Under the pieces are notes generated by a model. That model was given only the letters and a program-made list of their open reading frames with translations. It did not search any database and was not told where the DNA came from. Source: Heterobilharzia americana (taxonomy: Eukaryota; Platyhelminthes; Trematoda; Strigeidida; Schistosomatidae). From it: 64,000 nucleotides of DNA. The position numbers were made by a program, and so were the translations under genes. The first letter of the stretch is position 1. Every line of letters starts with the position of its first letter. Shown here one piece after another: positions 1-11,788 of the stretch. The stretch spans positions 151,667,776 through 151,731,775 of the forward strand of contig OX104127.1 of NCBI GenBank assembly GCA_944470555.2, in the 5' to 3' direction.

Positions 1-1155
1 AGATATATAACGTGATGGTAAACAAAAAGACAACGAATAAAAAAAAACAGGGATGGTCTTCATTTTACTGAAGGTCAAGAGAGGAATAGTGTTTGAGAAC
101 TTAGATGAATCGCAGATTGATGGTTAGGTGATCATGATATAAAGACAACTTTCCTGCTAGTATTTCTACTTTTCACCTCATATAAAGAGCAGTTTTGAAT
201 TTTAAAATCAACAAAGATAAGCCATTAAAAAAATACAGAATCCAATCCAATTACTACAAGCACTATGCAGTAAAGCTTACTTAACAGTGAGGTTGGAAGC
301 ACAAGCAAATGGTTTTCTGTGAATCACATGGAGTAACAATTTCGACGAACATCGCTTCGTCGATAACCAGACTTATCAAATGACTTAGTTTCCCTCATCA
401 CTCCCGTCACTTCCCATATTCTTTTGGTCCGCCAATTGATCAAACAGGCTTTTCCGGAGGATTTTATGCAATCAGAGAACTTTAAAGCTATGCCGATGGA
501 ATAACTGTTGATTTCGGATTTCTTGAGGACTCCAAAGGCCCTATCTAGCAACCAGTTACGACTCATGATTATACCAGATTCTAGCTGTTTGATTTGGTTG
601 TACAGACGAACGAAATATGACTGCCAACAACTCGATCGGCAAACACGAGAAAGATAACAGTGGACTGAAGAAGTTTAACTTAATAGGAAAGAGTATGTTT
701 GTAGGGGGTATAGCTTGTCGATTTGTGTAAAATATAAAGGCCTTTAAGGCAGAAAACTTAACACATAAAAGCTAAGAGGATAACAAATGAGAAGTTAGCA
801 TCATTAAAAATGGTGCACGTGAAGTGGAAAAAAGTACAAAGGAAAACCTGAGTTTCTACCAAATAATTTCGATAAACAAACAGACAGAGAGACGAAATCT
901 ACATAGAACATAAGACAAAAGTGCATCGGCTCAAGTTATCACAATTCATAGCAGTATACAGAGGATGAGCGGATAGAAAAGAACTGATACTAAAATACCG
1001 ATGGGGAAAATACGAAAACACTGATCATATGTAATATGTAATCCTAATGGAAACCATCACCGACTCAGTTTTCATATGTTGAATATGAAATAATTCGTGC
1101 GATAAAATAGAATTACAGTCATAAAGGACCAAATTTACTGCATAAAAAGACATAC
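1..1155. other. Probable WRAP53 intron 2, no recognisable exon
   Basis: This stretch lies 3' of a canonical GTATGT donor at 1155 (minus strand) that ends exon 2 of the WRAP53-like gene. I looked for the next expected WD exon, which in the family encodes an acidic stretch followed by an aromatic-rich strand, and found none, so the remaining exons probably lie beyond the left edge. An 80-codon minus-strand frame at 324-566 starts with ATG but resembles nothing I know and has no splice support. I treat it as chance. Confidence 0.5.
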
Positions 1156-2845
1156 CATTTCTTCGGGTTCAGAAGACGAAGGTTCTGCGTCATCATTTGA
1201 TAAAACCGATGAAGGCAGATTGAAAAGACGGAGAACATTATCATGACTGTTAGTCAAAATACAAGACCCATCTGGTGACCTAGACGTGAACGATATGATA
1301 AAATTCATGTATTGGTTTTCTGATGAAAAGTAGAGTTCCCAATAACACTGGATAGTTGGTGATCCATAATAACTAAATGTTAAATCATTGCAGTAAAACA
1401 ATTAAAGTATCAAGGATAAATTCACTGTTGAAATCGGGCAGCAACCATCTAAAATTAAAAGTTGCTGTACACCCATCTCATTTCACTCCTAGGTCCCACT
1501 GGTAACGCATACGCGTAGACCAATCAAGGAACAAAAAGAAGCCATCAAGGGTCAAATATGATGAATTTAATTTTTGATGACAAGGATGGATCATAACAAC
1601 TAGTATTTATCATTAGCCACAAATTCCAATTCACCAATCTGAAATCAAAGTTTACAAAAGTATGCTATGATAAGAGCTTTAAAATTAACATACTCACTGC
1701 AGAAGGTTTACGAATATACATAACATGACCTTAGGCTTTTGACTTTTAACGATACGAACACAAGTTTGAAGTATTTAGGTGTTTAAAATAATGAATTGTC
1801 CTTAATTCTCGAGAGAAGAAGTAGGACAATAAACAACGCAGCCAGTTATCAGAATTCAGTGGGTTCTATGCTGAAAGGTTCGACTTTTTTCCTAGAAATC
1901 TTTTTGTAGAAAGTAAATATGCCATAGCTTTCCTTAAGTCTTATTCTGGACAAATTGCATATTCATCATTAAAATGGAATGTCTATTTGGTGGATTAATA
2001 ATACATATAATGCTCGAATGATCAACAGAGTGTTAATGCTAATTACCTACAATAAACAACTTCACAAAAACCTCAATCAGTTTAGTCCCATACACCTTAA
2101 TCATAGACCCAGCTAATACGGAGGAGGCCCAACTAGTCTCAAACAAAACGTATATTGAAAAGTGCCTTTAAACACTGACGAATTTGGAAGACAATAATTC
2201 AATGTTCATTCTTAATTGGTTCAACATTGAATTTTATCAATATTTAAAGTTCTAGAAAACCCAAACTTACCATAAACAACCTCGGAGATAATTATCTGAA
2301 GGTGATTTTGCGGATAAACGAAATTCAGCATCGGCACAAGCAATCACTTTTGGAGAGGGGTAAATCCAGTCCACATTCCGATATTCAAGAACCTCTGGGT
2401 ACTCCAATTCACTAGTTGGTACAGTAGTACAGTCATCTATTTTGGAACTATCAAGTTCTTTTTCTGAAATACATTGATCTTCTTTTAATTGCAAAGGTAT
2501 CTCGTTTGCTGGTTCCAAATTAACTTGAGAAGAACTGTTAGTTTGATGGGAATTTTCAATGGACACTTGTTCAGTTACATATTGTTTCGACACTGATGTG
2601 TCTGGGTCATTCGGCGAATCACTATTTACATCTAAGAGATGAATAGAATCCGTGTGACCGATTTCCTCTTTGGTGTCGTCAAACGATTTACAAGACAGGA
2701 ATTTTAAGGACACTGAATTCGTACATTCAAAAGCTTCAGTTAAAGTAAGCCATCCATCCGATGCAATCACATTTGTGGAATCACCAGACTCTTCATTTCC
2801 AGTGTTCTCCCTCATTATTAACTCATCATGTGCAGGTGAATTCAT
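1156..2845 (-). CDS. WRAP53: WRAP53/TCAB1-like WD-repeat protein, first two exons (partial)
   Basis: The gene is cut by the left window edge. Exon 1 is 2271-2845 (ATG at 2845, about 191 codons) and ends in NYLRGCLW at a GTAAGT donor (2270). Intron 1 is 1280-2270. Exon 2 is 1156-1279 and resumes in phase with SPDGSCILTNS, then HDNVLRLFNLP, and ends at a GTATGT donor (1155). The spliced peptide matches the first WD blade of WRAP53/TCAB1, where this Cajal-body scaffold has NFLKGCKW joined to APDGSCILTNSADN. In known homologues the protein binds CAB-box scaRNAs and telomerase RNA and escorts them to Cajal bodies. The N-terminal 170 residues here are acidic, Ser/Thr-rich and probably disordered, as in the family. 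The reading frame stays open upstream of the ATG, and an AG lies 3 nt before it, so a trans-spliced or earlier start is possible. ISCA2 lies 253 bp upstream on the same strand. Confidence 0.85.
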
Positions 2846-3019
2846 AATCTTCAGGCAGTAAAAAGCACTAGATTCAATAATAAGTATAATTTACAACACA
2901 AAAAGACGGAATTTTCATGTAAATACTCTGTGTAAAAACTGTTTACCTTATCAGAAAACAATCTTCAAACAAATAAGTAATTCATAGAAAGGAAAACACC
3001 TATTATTGCAAAAGAATGC

Positions 3020-3025
3020 TTTATT
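3020..3025 (-). terminator. AATAAA polyadenylation signal of the ISCA2-like gene
   Basis: On the minus strand an AATAAA hexamer lies about 75 nt after the ISCA2 stop codon (3099-3101), a normal 3' UTR distance. It leaves only about 175 nt before the ATG of the WRAP53-like gene. Confidence 0.6.
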
Positions 3026-3098
3026 TAAAATAAAGTTTACATGTGCTGAACAGAAAAAATACTTGACCGTAAGGATAGCTTCATTACGCTAGCTACAC

Positions 3099-3598
3099 TT
3101 AATCCAGTTTAAGGCTGAATGAAACACCACAAGAACAGCTCTTATCAACTTGTGGATTGTGGATAATACAGAAACCGGATCGAATTAACTCATCTTCATA
3201 GTCGACTGTTGAGCCTTTGATCAAGTCGAGGGAAACGTCATCAATAGTCACAGATGCCCCATCCTGTTTAATAATTCTTTTAGTCTTCTTTTTACAACTA
3301 TTCAAAAACATACTTATCAGTCTCTTGGATTCTATCTACCAGCTCAAATTTATACTGAAATCCTGAACATCCCCCGCTGTCGACTACGATTCGCATAGAT
3401 GCTCCTTTGGCTTCCATTTCTTTTAGCTTCTAATAACACAATGTCGGGAAAACACACATTTACATCTTTACTTACCTGTACAGATTTTTCAGTTAAAAAC
3501 AAAAGAGGCTTTGTAGAACACTTGCGAATTGGGAAACAAAGCTGACTGGATATTTTCCATGAAACGTTTCCTAAAGTTCCCAGTATTGAAGATTGCAT
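3099..3598 (-). CDS. ISCA2: Iron-sulfur cluster assembly protein ISCA2-like, complete, three exons
   Basis: An A-type Fe-S carrier; in the family, ISCA2 works with ISCA1 and IBA57 in mitochondria to mature [4Fe-4S] proteins. I deduce exon 1 3476-3598, intron 3430-3475 (GTAAGT...TTAG, 46 nt), exon 2 3314-3429, intron 3277-3313 (GTATGT...AAAAG, 37 nt) and exon 3 3099-3276. Splicing gives 138 residues in one frame. All three cluster-binding cysteines of the fold are present: one in SGGCSGFQYKF (exon 2) and two in CSCG (exon 3), followed by SFSLKL and the stop. The first 30 or so residues are basic and hydroxylated with few acidic residues, fitting a mitochondrial presequence. The intron 2 acceptor was chosen because it alone restores a gap-free match to the family (DKIIKQDGA against DRVFEQGGA). 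The gene looks intact. Naming as ISCA2 rather than ISCA1 rests on the KGxxVDY...ELIRSGF pattern. Confidence 0.9.
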
Positions 3599-5236
3599 GA
3601 GTTAATCTAACTCTGGGGGAAGTTATTCCAACGCATATAGTAGTCCGAAAACCCCAATGATGAAGATTAGTGAAATAAACTGATGTCGACCATACTTTAG
3701 ACAATATCTATTTTAGAAATCGAACGGATATCATAAATACATCTCTAACGCAAAATATGCTATACTAAGAAATGTAAAGCAAAAAAGTATGTCTTTCGAC
3801 ACTACCCGACTGTTGAGGAAACAGCTTAGTTGTGTTGTTGTCTAATCTTATCATATGGAGTAAACAGTGAAAAAAGTGAATGCTGTAACAAGCCAGCTGT
3901 CACATTCAGTGTGTGAGTGCCCAAAACTTTGCACGTTCAGTGGGTTTCAAAAACACAAGTAGATATCAGAATACAGCAAAGTATTACTAGGCAACGGTAA
4001 AATTCGCTACATGTCAACATCTGCACATCATAATACAAGAAAACAAGATGAAATAGCGACTTCATAGTCAAAATTCACCTAAAGCTGCACCCAGAGTTAA
4101 TGAGCATAAGGAGAGGTAGTATTATAGTTTAGATCAAGATAGGGTGTAATCGACAAGAATACAGATAATACCCTGCATCCCACAGATGTGCTATCCTGGA
4201 AAGGTTTTAACTTTTACGCTTTACGAGTATTCCATAGAATTATAATGAGTTTGCTGAAACAAATATTCGTCTCATGCAATGAAAAATTCACAATTTCAGT
4301 TCGACAAGCTGGATTATAGCAATGTACGAAAAGTACCTAGGTATGTTGCAGTTAGGCCATTTCAAAAGTATTGCATAACAGCCCCAGCAAACGAGTAATC
4401 AGAAGTGGTGTGACGTTGTAATTCGTACACAATTCCGTAAAAAATCTCAGATGCTTAAATCCTATCACTATGCGTGGGATGGTGCTGAATGTAGCGTCAT
4501 TTGCAACTACTAAAAATGTCTCCACAGCAAGTACCAAGTCATCTAAGTCATTTATATCGCAGATCATGTGAAGTCAGCAATGAAGTGTTTCGTGAAGTTA
4601 ACACCGAGATTCAGAAACATTCCTGTTAGAATTCGAACAACGAAGATCGGTGGTGGTCATGTGTTCTCCGTATGTGGTTCAGTCTCCTTTACCGATGTTG
4701 AAAATAGGTTACGTGATTTCGAATTTGTGGGTAAGTTTTTGAGTTAAAAATGCATACCTGGTGTCTTAATATTACCACCTTTATTTCGAAATGTCGGACT
4801 AAATACTTGCTTTCATGGAAAATGTCATGTGGTGTTTTCGATCCAGTATACATGAGAAAACAATCATGGATGAATAGTTGAGAAGAGGATAGAGAACATG
4901 AGTCATAGTGATAGTAGAAGGTCAACACAGTTACACATCACTTCAATAGGATCTATGATGAGTAACAGAGACCGAAATTTGTTTGGTTTTTACATGATCA
5001 CTGTAAAGGCATCTACTTTTCATTTCCACAAACATTAAGGAAGACGAAAGGGAAGAAATTTTACAAAAATAGTAGTTGCATACTGTTTCTTAACCATTAC
5101 ATAGACGAATAAAGCAGATGAGGGAAAATCAAGGGTGACAAACTTTGAAGACCACCCATCCTAAATTAATAAAACCACGTACAAAACGAAGACTTACGTA
5201 CCACGGTGAGTATTTCTCAAAAAAAACTTTTTGTCG

Positions 5237-5238
<2 letters not shown>
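3599..5238. other. Non-coding spacer upstream of ISCA2
   Basis: This region must hold the ISCA2 promoter, but I see no convincing TATA box or initiator. A minus-strand frame of 71 codons at 4352-4567 (hydrophobic, ending NTFEMA) is the only open stretch with protein-like composition. It has no recognised domain or clear splice sites and may be a decayed repeat. Confidence 0.4.

Positions 5239-5239
<1 letters not shown>

Positions 5240-5281
<42 letters not shown>
5240..5281. repeat. (AT)21 microsatellite
   Basis: An uninterrupted dinucleotide AT run of 42 nt, directly visible. The apparent Tyr/Ile-repeat peptide read through it is meaningless. Confidence 0.98.
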
Positions 5282-5282
<1 letters not shown>

Positions 5283-5284
<2 letters not shown>

Positions 5285-5845
5285 TATATTCAACTGCCTG
5301 AGACTCGCATATGAACCTCATCCACAGGCCAATGGCATTTAGTCTCCCAGGTATCTAGAAGGGTTTGTGTAAAATTCAGGATGGAATGACACAGTCATCA
5401 GAAGAATAAAAACAGTGATAAGCTGCAAACAGGTAAAATGTATGAAGCTATGGCCAACCAACCCATGATCACATATCCTTATAGGAACCCTATACGGAAC
5501 AGGAGGCAGCAAATGTAAAGTGTAAACGGTTGAAGGAGTGAGGTACATGCATAGCGGAGTAAGAATGGTGGCAAATACTGTACTGTTAGCACTCGTCCTA
5601 TGTATTAACTAAGAATAGGACTGGGACTGGGGGTTGCTCAAATGGTATTTTACCGGATTAGGATTGTAATATAAGCAAAATTAAATGACCAGGTGGGTTG
5701 AAGAACGTTTCCTCACAAGTCTGAGGCTTAGTTACTACGCCTGAACTGAATAAATCACAAACGAACACTAAAAAGTCATAACCTGTGTGTGGCGGAACTA
5801 TTCTAAATGACCTCAGTTATTCCAACTTCCAATATCCAATATCTC
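5283..5845. other. Spacer without recognised features
   Basis: I see no coding frame, repeat match or RNA motif here apart from short G-rich tracts near 5610-5635. Confidence 0.4.
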
Positions 5846-5849
5846 TTTT

Positions 5850-7990
5850 AACGAGCTTGTGTAAACCAGTTGATTTCTTCGCGCTGGCTTCTTGGTCTTG
5901 AGGAACGGCTCCAGATCTTTGGCCGATTCCGATGCAGTAGGTCTACCCACTAGACTGCTGTAGCTCTGGTTAGCCCGAGGGCAGTTGGGTGTTGGTTAAA
6001 TTTACAGGGAGTGTTGTATGTTTGTTTTCCTGCCAAGGACTGTGGTGCGGATGAGCTCCTCAAGTGTCATGCCAGCAGACAATCGGTCAGACTGGTTGTA
6101 AAAAGGAGGTGAGAAATATGTGCAGAGAAATCATGGGCGAAAAGGTGCGAAGAAAAACAAAGATAAAAAGGGGAGGGAAAAGGTGGCAAGGTAAAAGGAA
6201 ACAGCAAAGGAGAAGAAACATTAGTAGATTTATGGGGAAGGGGGCGGTGAGGAGAGCTCTTGAGAACGTAAAGTCAGAAGAAAGAAGAATAAGTAACATG
6301 ATAAGACGAATGCGAATATAGTAGTTCTTCTAGTAGGAGACGGTAACTGGAGGGGACGTCTGTAGGGAGGTATAAGATAGAGCCAAGTTCCCACTGATAG
6401 TGGCTTTACAAAATATTCAGCAACGGTTGGTCTTACCAAGTTAGTAGGTCCTGTCGGCCTAGTCCATATCCCAATTGGATGAGCGCAAGCCGTATGTCGC
6501 TGCGTAACTGTCCAACCTCTTCTTGAAGCTGTCAACAGACGGAGCGGTAGCAAACTCGGTAGGCAATGTATTTCAGCGGCTGCAAACTAGCAGAGAAGGA
6601 ATGTGATCGCACACAGGTTTTCGCTCTTTGGTGTGCAATTCTCCTTGAGTTATCATCAGGGTCGCCATAGTGGCTGTTCGGTAGGATCTCACTGTTCTGA
6701 TGGCTTGGGTTACTTGGTATTTTGTAAGCCGTTAATCAAGTCACCACCTAATCTACGGTAGCTTAGGGAGTAGAGTCCTAGATCTTCCAGCCTGTCCTGA
6801 TATAGTTTTCGCCTCATTCCCACGACACCTTTTGTAGCTCGCCTTTGGACTTTCTCCAGGAGGTTCATGTCCTTTTCCAGATATGGTGGTGCAGTGACGT
6901 TGTGGACCTCTAGGCAGAGTCGTGTATAGGTCTTATACAGCTTGTAAACGAGTCCCGGGGTCTGGAGGGTCTGGGGGCATCTCCTGGGTAATTGGAGCTG
7001 GTGTCTAGTTTGTCAGTTGATATTAGTCCTAGGTCTTTCTCCGTGATAGTGTGGGAAAGTTGTGTTCCATAGAGAAAATGGGGTACCTTCTGAGAGTCTG
7101 GGGTGCGGAGAAACATGGATCGGCACTTATCTAGGTTAAATGCAAGTCCATTAATACCCACCCACCCTGCGAGTAATCTGAGGTCACTTTGCAGTGCACT
7201 TGATTCTGTTTCCGACGTCAATGCTCTCCAAAACTCAACATCATCAACGTGAAATAGAATTGGGGGGTTGGAATTCGGTGGGAGGTCGTTCACAAAAAGA
7301 AGGAATAGCAGTGGGCTAAGAATCGCCCCTTATGATACACCAGACAATAGTGTCCTCCAAGTAGAGCAAACTCTGTTGGCCTTTGTGCAGAATTGTCTGC
7401 CGTCTAGATAGTCCCGTAACCATGTAGGCACTTGTCCCTTGGTGCCCAACCTTGCCATCTTGTGAATAAGAATGGTCTGCAGGACTGTATAGAAGGCCCT
7501 AGCAAAATCCAGGGAAATAACATGGACAAGAATTTGGGGGTCCCAACATGCCGTCCACCTATCGCCTGCCGCCAAAATGTTCGAGGCGCAGGACCTACCC
7601 TTTCTGAAACCGTGTTGAGCACCACTCAGTGCTCGTCTCTTTTCTAAGCACTCCCTGACATAGTCGTCTACCAAGCCCTCAATTACTCTCGACACCACTG
7701 GTAGAAGGGCTATGGGTGAGTAGTATTGTGGGTTCTGCCTGTCTCCTCCTTTGAAGATGGGGGTCAGAATAGCACTTTTCCACTCTCGTGGAAGCTTGTA
7801 ATTGCCTAAAGAGTGTTGAAACAGATTACTCAGCGGACCGAACATGCACCCGTGCATTGTTTCAACAGAGCCGGCCAGACGTCATCGTACCCTGGTGATT
7901 CCCCTACGCGAGGCTTTCATAGATTTATGAGGACCAAAGCGGGAGTTACCTTTACTCCAGGTAACCCTGCTGCATTCATTGGTGCTGAGC
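5850..7990 (-). mobile_element. CR1-a LINE copy 1, 5'-truncated
   Basis: Degenerate non-LTR retrotransposon reading leftwards. The reverse transcriptase (RT) is covered by minus-strand frames at 7857-7330 and 7293-6910. The first contains PREWKSAILTPIFKGGDR, a LLPVVSRVIE stretch, QHGFRKGRSC and LDFARAF (motif A). The second contains HVDD, the decayed FADD catalytic box, then DLGLISTDKLDTS. C-terminal and 3' UTR sequence continues to about 5850. Endonuclease and ORF1 are missing. It shares its last 1.4 kb with the copy at 9.54-10.88 kb in the same orientation. Several frameshifts make it a fossil. Confidence 0.8.
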
Positions 7991-8029
7991 ATCCGACACC
8001 CAATACCTTTTTACAAGCTGATGTAAACC

Positions 8030-9527
8030 AGTTAAATAAATAAATAAATATTTTATTCTCAACTTAAGAGTTTAACATGAGAGAGGCCAGTTTACAGGCG
8101 TCATCAAACTGATAATGGCGGAGAAATCTTCATTAGTTAGGCCCTCCAGAATGGTACAGAGGGTATCGCATCAATGTTTATCGTGATATCAAGAGTGACC
8201 GCAGGTTATAAAAGGAACAGAAAAATACCACTTCACAGTACATAAGGATTGTTCATGAGTCTCGGTTGTCTCCACTCACCACTCTTTTTTGACAATAAAG
8301 TGATACCAAAGTCATACAATATTCGACGTTTGCGTGTCATGTGACCTAGATGATTAACCTGGCCATATAGTTCCTTGTTTCATCGGATAAACGTTTATTT
8401 AAGCATCAGCTCACATGTTTATAGCACCGTTGGCCAACAGAAATTCACTTCATCGGCTTCAGGTAACAGTAAGTGTTAGCATAACCATGTAATCCATGTG
8501 AATGTATAAGTCCTCGCATTTCCTACTCTTAGTGTGGCCTTACTCAGCAATACAGATGTAATCCAACAGAATTAGTTGTTGCTGCACAAAGAAATGAATA
8601 TTTGAAGGACTATTGTTCAATGGTGATGGAGTTCTGTACATAGAATTCACACTGAAGCATACAGCATTATCAAGGAGGTATGTTGACTGTTAATTGTCTT
8701 CTGTAAAACGGAGTCAAATGATGTAAAGTTCTGGAGAAGTCTGTTTGCGAACATGTCTCACTTTGAGTCACTAGGTGAGTTTACTTCTGAGACTTAGTTG
8801 TTTGTACAGATTTTCGCTGCCATAATGACCACCCAGAAGCCTCAGATCGTTTGTCATAGTTGGGTTTTCGTATATGGCTGCATCTAGGATGTTGGTGACT
8901 GAGAGGGTTTGCTGTGGAACGTTTCAGTAAGCTGAAGATCAATAGGGGAAGACCAGTTGAATGATTCAATAATTTATGGTATCATGTGTGAGGTAGTATA
9001 TTCAGTAGGTTGACAACTATCGAAAGTAAGCTCAAGGTTTTCTCTTCAAACTTAGGCTAAAAAGAGAAGAAAAGGAAAGTATGAGCAGAAGCCACACAAG
9101 ACGAAATTGGGAAGACAGAAGTTCCAACCTTCATAGAGACGCTCGAGTTATATGTACACCTTAATTTATGCAGACAAAAATGATTCTTATGATTTTCCAT
9201 GGTAAAATTAGCACAAGTTTTTGGATATACCGTGGTTAGTTGTAGACGTGCGGGGAAAACTGGCTCTATACCTAGGTGATATAAACTTTACTAATGTGTA
9301 CTTTACTGACTACACAACCTAAGCTAGCGGAATAGCAGTCAAACGCCGCGTGCAATAATGTCAGGGCCCATTAAGGTAAGTGCTTGGGATTGGTGATAGC
9401 CTAAATTTACGCGTTGAGGGGTCCTAGTATGTTTTCATTGGCCCAGAAAGTATATGTAGGGACCAAACGAGTGACAGACTCATCATGTGTGACAAGCTTA
9501 TTGAGTGAGGAGCGAAAGACAGACAAT
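8030..9527 (-). mobile_element. CR1-d LINE copy 1: RT C-terminus plus long 3' UTR
   Basis: On the minus strand the fragment begins with the last codons of the RT frame (TRLVPTYTFWANENILGPLN then stop, about 9480-9415) and continues with about 1.4 kb of non-coding sequence. It ends in a polyadenylation-like AATAAA and a short (ATTT)n tail (8030-8057 as read on plus). The same arrangement recurs at 28.5-31.1 kb, which shows the long 3' UTR belongs to the element. The tail-proximal block (GAGAGAGGCCAGTTTACAGG on plus) is also seen at 32.1, 32.4 and, inverted, 45.15 kb. Confidence 0.75.
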
Positions 9528-9539
9528 GAACAAGACTTC

Positions 9540-10880
9540 TCACTCCTACCAGGTCTTGCTGAACGGTCCCAGGTTTTTGGTGCATTCCGATGCGGTAGGT
9601 CTACTCACCAGCTTGGTGTAGCCTTGGTTAGCCTGACCTGCGTCAGCGTATTGAGTAAATTTGTAGGCACTGTATAACTTGTCCCGAGAATTGTGATGCA
9701 TCTGGGTCCCTCAAGTGTTGTGCCATCAGAAGGTTGTTAAGGCTGATTGTGAAAGAAGGTAGAAGAGATGCCGACAGAAGTCAAGGGAGAAGTTCCAAGA
9801 AATAAAGGAAAAAGAAGCAACAGGGTGAAGAGAAGCAGGGTAGAGGGGAAGGAGAAACCCAGGTAGGTTCATAGGAGATAAGTGATAGGGAGAACCCTGA
9901 TAAAAAATGTGGGGTAGTAGGGTCGGGGGAACAGAAGAAGCAACTGAGATCATAAAGTGAATTTGGGAATTGCAATAGTAATGCTATTAGTAGGGAGCGG
10001 TAACTGATGGGGGCATGCGCAGGGGAGCATAAGGTCGAGTGAAGTTCTCAACGATAGTGGCAGTACAAACAATTAAGTATAGGGTTCATTTTCCCGGTTT
10101 GTGAGGAGTTGGTAGGTTGTGTCAACCCAGTCTGTATTCCAAAACATTGAGTGCAAACCGTGCCCTGCTGTGCAGCTGTCCAACCTCTTCTTGAAGTTGC
10201 TAATGGATAGAACACTACCAGTCTCGGCAGACAATGAGTTCCAGTGGCCCCAGACTTGCAAAGAGGGAAAGCGTGGACGCAGACGGGTTTCTGACTCTTA
10301 GAAGGCACCACCAACACTAACATGGTGGCCTTCCAGCAAGATTCTACTATCCGGATGGTTCGGATTGCCCAATGTTCTGTAAGCCTTTTCCAAGTAGCCG
10401 TGTATCTTAGGGTAGCCAGCAGAATACAGCCTTGGGTTTTTCACTCTATCCGACTGTTCCTACACACACTCCGTTACTCGCCACTGGACTTTCTCCATGA
10501 GATTCACATCTCTTTTCATATACGATGGTGCAGTGGCCTCTCGAACTTTCAAAGTAGGTTGAATGTAGCTCCCATACAACCCGCGGAAGAGTTTCAGAGC
10601 GAGATCACCCAGCTGTCTGCGCGTGAAGTACTGTACTGGGTATGCCCTGGGGACATTTCCGGGCTAACTGAAAATGGTGTCTTGCTCGCTAGTCAGCATT
10701 AGTTCAAGGTCTTTCTTCGTGATGGTGTGGGAAAGTTAGGTTCCACAGTGAGAGCGGGATACATTTTGAGCATCAGGCTGAAGGAGAGACTTGGCTTAGG
10801 ACTTATCCAGACTAAACAGCAGTCCGTCATCGATCTAGCATCAACGATGGTCCAAATATTAGCGACTGAATGGAAAAAGC
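9540..10880 (-). mobile_element. CR1-a LINE copy 2, 3' part only
   Basis: Homologous, in the same order, to 5.88-7.2 kb: the block GCATTCCGATGCGGTAGGTC (plus strand, 9583) matches 5925, and the RT segment around 10700-10870 (AGGTCTTTCTTCGTGATGG) matches 7034-7200. Reading frames are badly broken; a minus-strand frame at 10323-10048 is a remnant of the C-terminal region. It abuts the CR1-d fragment at about 9530, so one copy landed in or beside the other. Confidence 0.7.
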
Positions 10881-11099
10881 CAGTCTGTACCAGCTTCCAC
10901 ATCCAGAATCCGTGGAAAGCTAGACCCTATAGTTGTTAACCTATGCGCCAGTACAGGGAATGTAAACAGCGACGGTTAAAGTGTGAAAATCCGGTTTGTT
11001 TTGATTACCTGTCAACCACATCTCTAGCATGTATAAACTCAGCAATCAAAAGATTCGAGTGAACTGTTCTGAGTCACTTCAACAGGAACAGAGTTCTCA

Positions 11100-11245
11100 T
11101 GCAAGCTTAGAGAACTGGTAGTTTCTGATCTGTTATGTCCAGTTATTGGTGCTTGCTTCTTGTCGTTCGGTCCGCCCCTGCAGTGGGCCGTGAAATGTTC
11201 CCAACCATTTTGCTTTCAGTCCTGGCGAGATATATCAATCAAACA
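11100..11245 (-). mobile_element. CR1-b LINE 3'-end fragment
   Basis: This 145-bp piece (plus strand AACTGGTAGTTTCTGATC...CCTGCAGTGGGCC) is a diverged match to the extreme 3' end of the CR1-b element at 17068-17180, in the same orientation. No coding sequence remains. Between here and 11780 I see nothing recognisable. Confidence 0.6.
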
Positions 11246-11788
11246 TCTGTTGCACAAGCTCGTAAAAGACAGTTGATTTCTTCCCATCGTTTTTTAAAAA
11301 CCATGCGATGGTTCAAACTTTCCTGTATCCAACTATAGTATATCCAGCCCCTCTCCCACTGTCGCTGTGAAAGCGTTGTTTGGAGATGCATGACTTGTCT
11401 TCAGACTGTGACGTGAATGTTTTCTTCAAATGTTTTCTTTTGCCACACACGTGTCCGAATCGGTCGCAGAAGTAATACAAAAGGAATCAGAGGATTGCCG
11501 AGTCTAAAAGACATTTTCCATTACACAACAATTTTCCGTCAGGCACAAGATAGAAGCTTCTAATCTGAAGGTTTCTATCGGGTCAGCTAGTAGTGAGAGG
11601 GTAGGACAAGCACTTTGATTTACGAAAATTCATGAACTTCCTTGTTTTAAGCACTAAAGGGCATCTGGCAGAGACAACGACAATCAACTACTGATTTTAA
11701 GTGTCGGTAGGGCGTAAGCTCACGGACTTTATGTAACATAATGCATTTATGCATCAGAAACAAACCGTTTCCCAGGTAGAAGCTGGCT

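Noticed and set aside
324..566. 80-codon minus frame as exon 3 of WRAP53
   Set aside because: It shows no WD-repeat pattern and does not continue the family sequence expected after exon 2.
4352..4567. Hydrophobic 71-codon minus frame as a host exon
   Set aside because: No splice sites, domain or neighbouring exons could be supported; left as a note in the spacer entry.
5145..5342. Plus-strand frame with Tyr-Ile repeats
   Set aside because: It is translation of the (AT)n microsatellite.
6064..6321. Lys/Arg-rich plus-strand frame
   Set aside because: It is the antisense of the CT-rich 3' UTR of the CR1-a copy; composition alone explains it.
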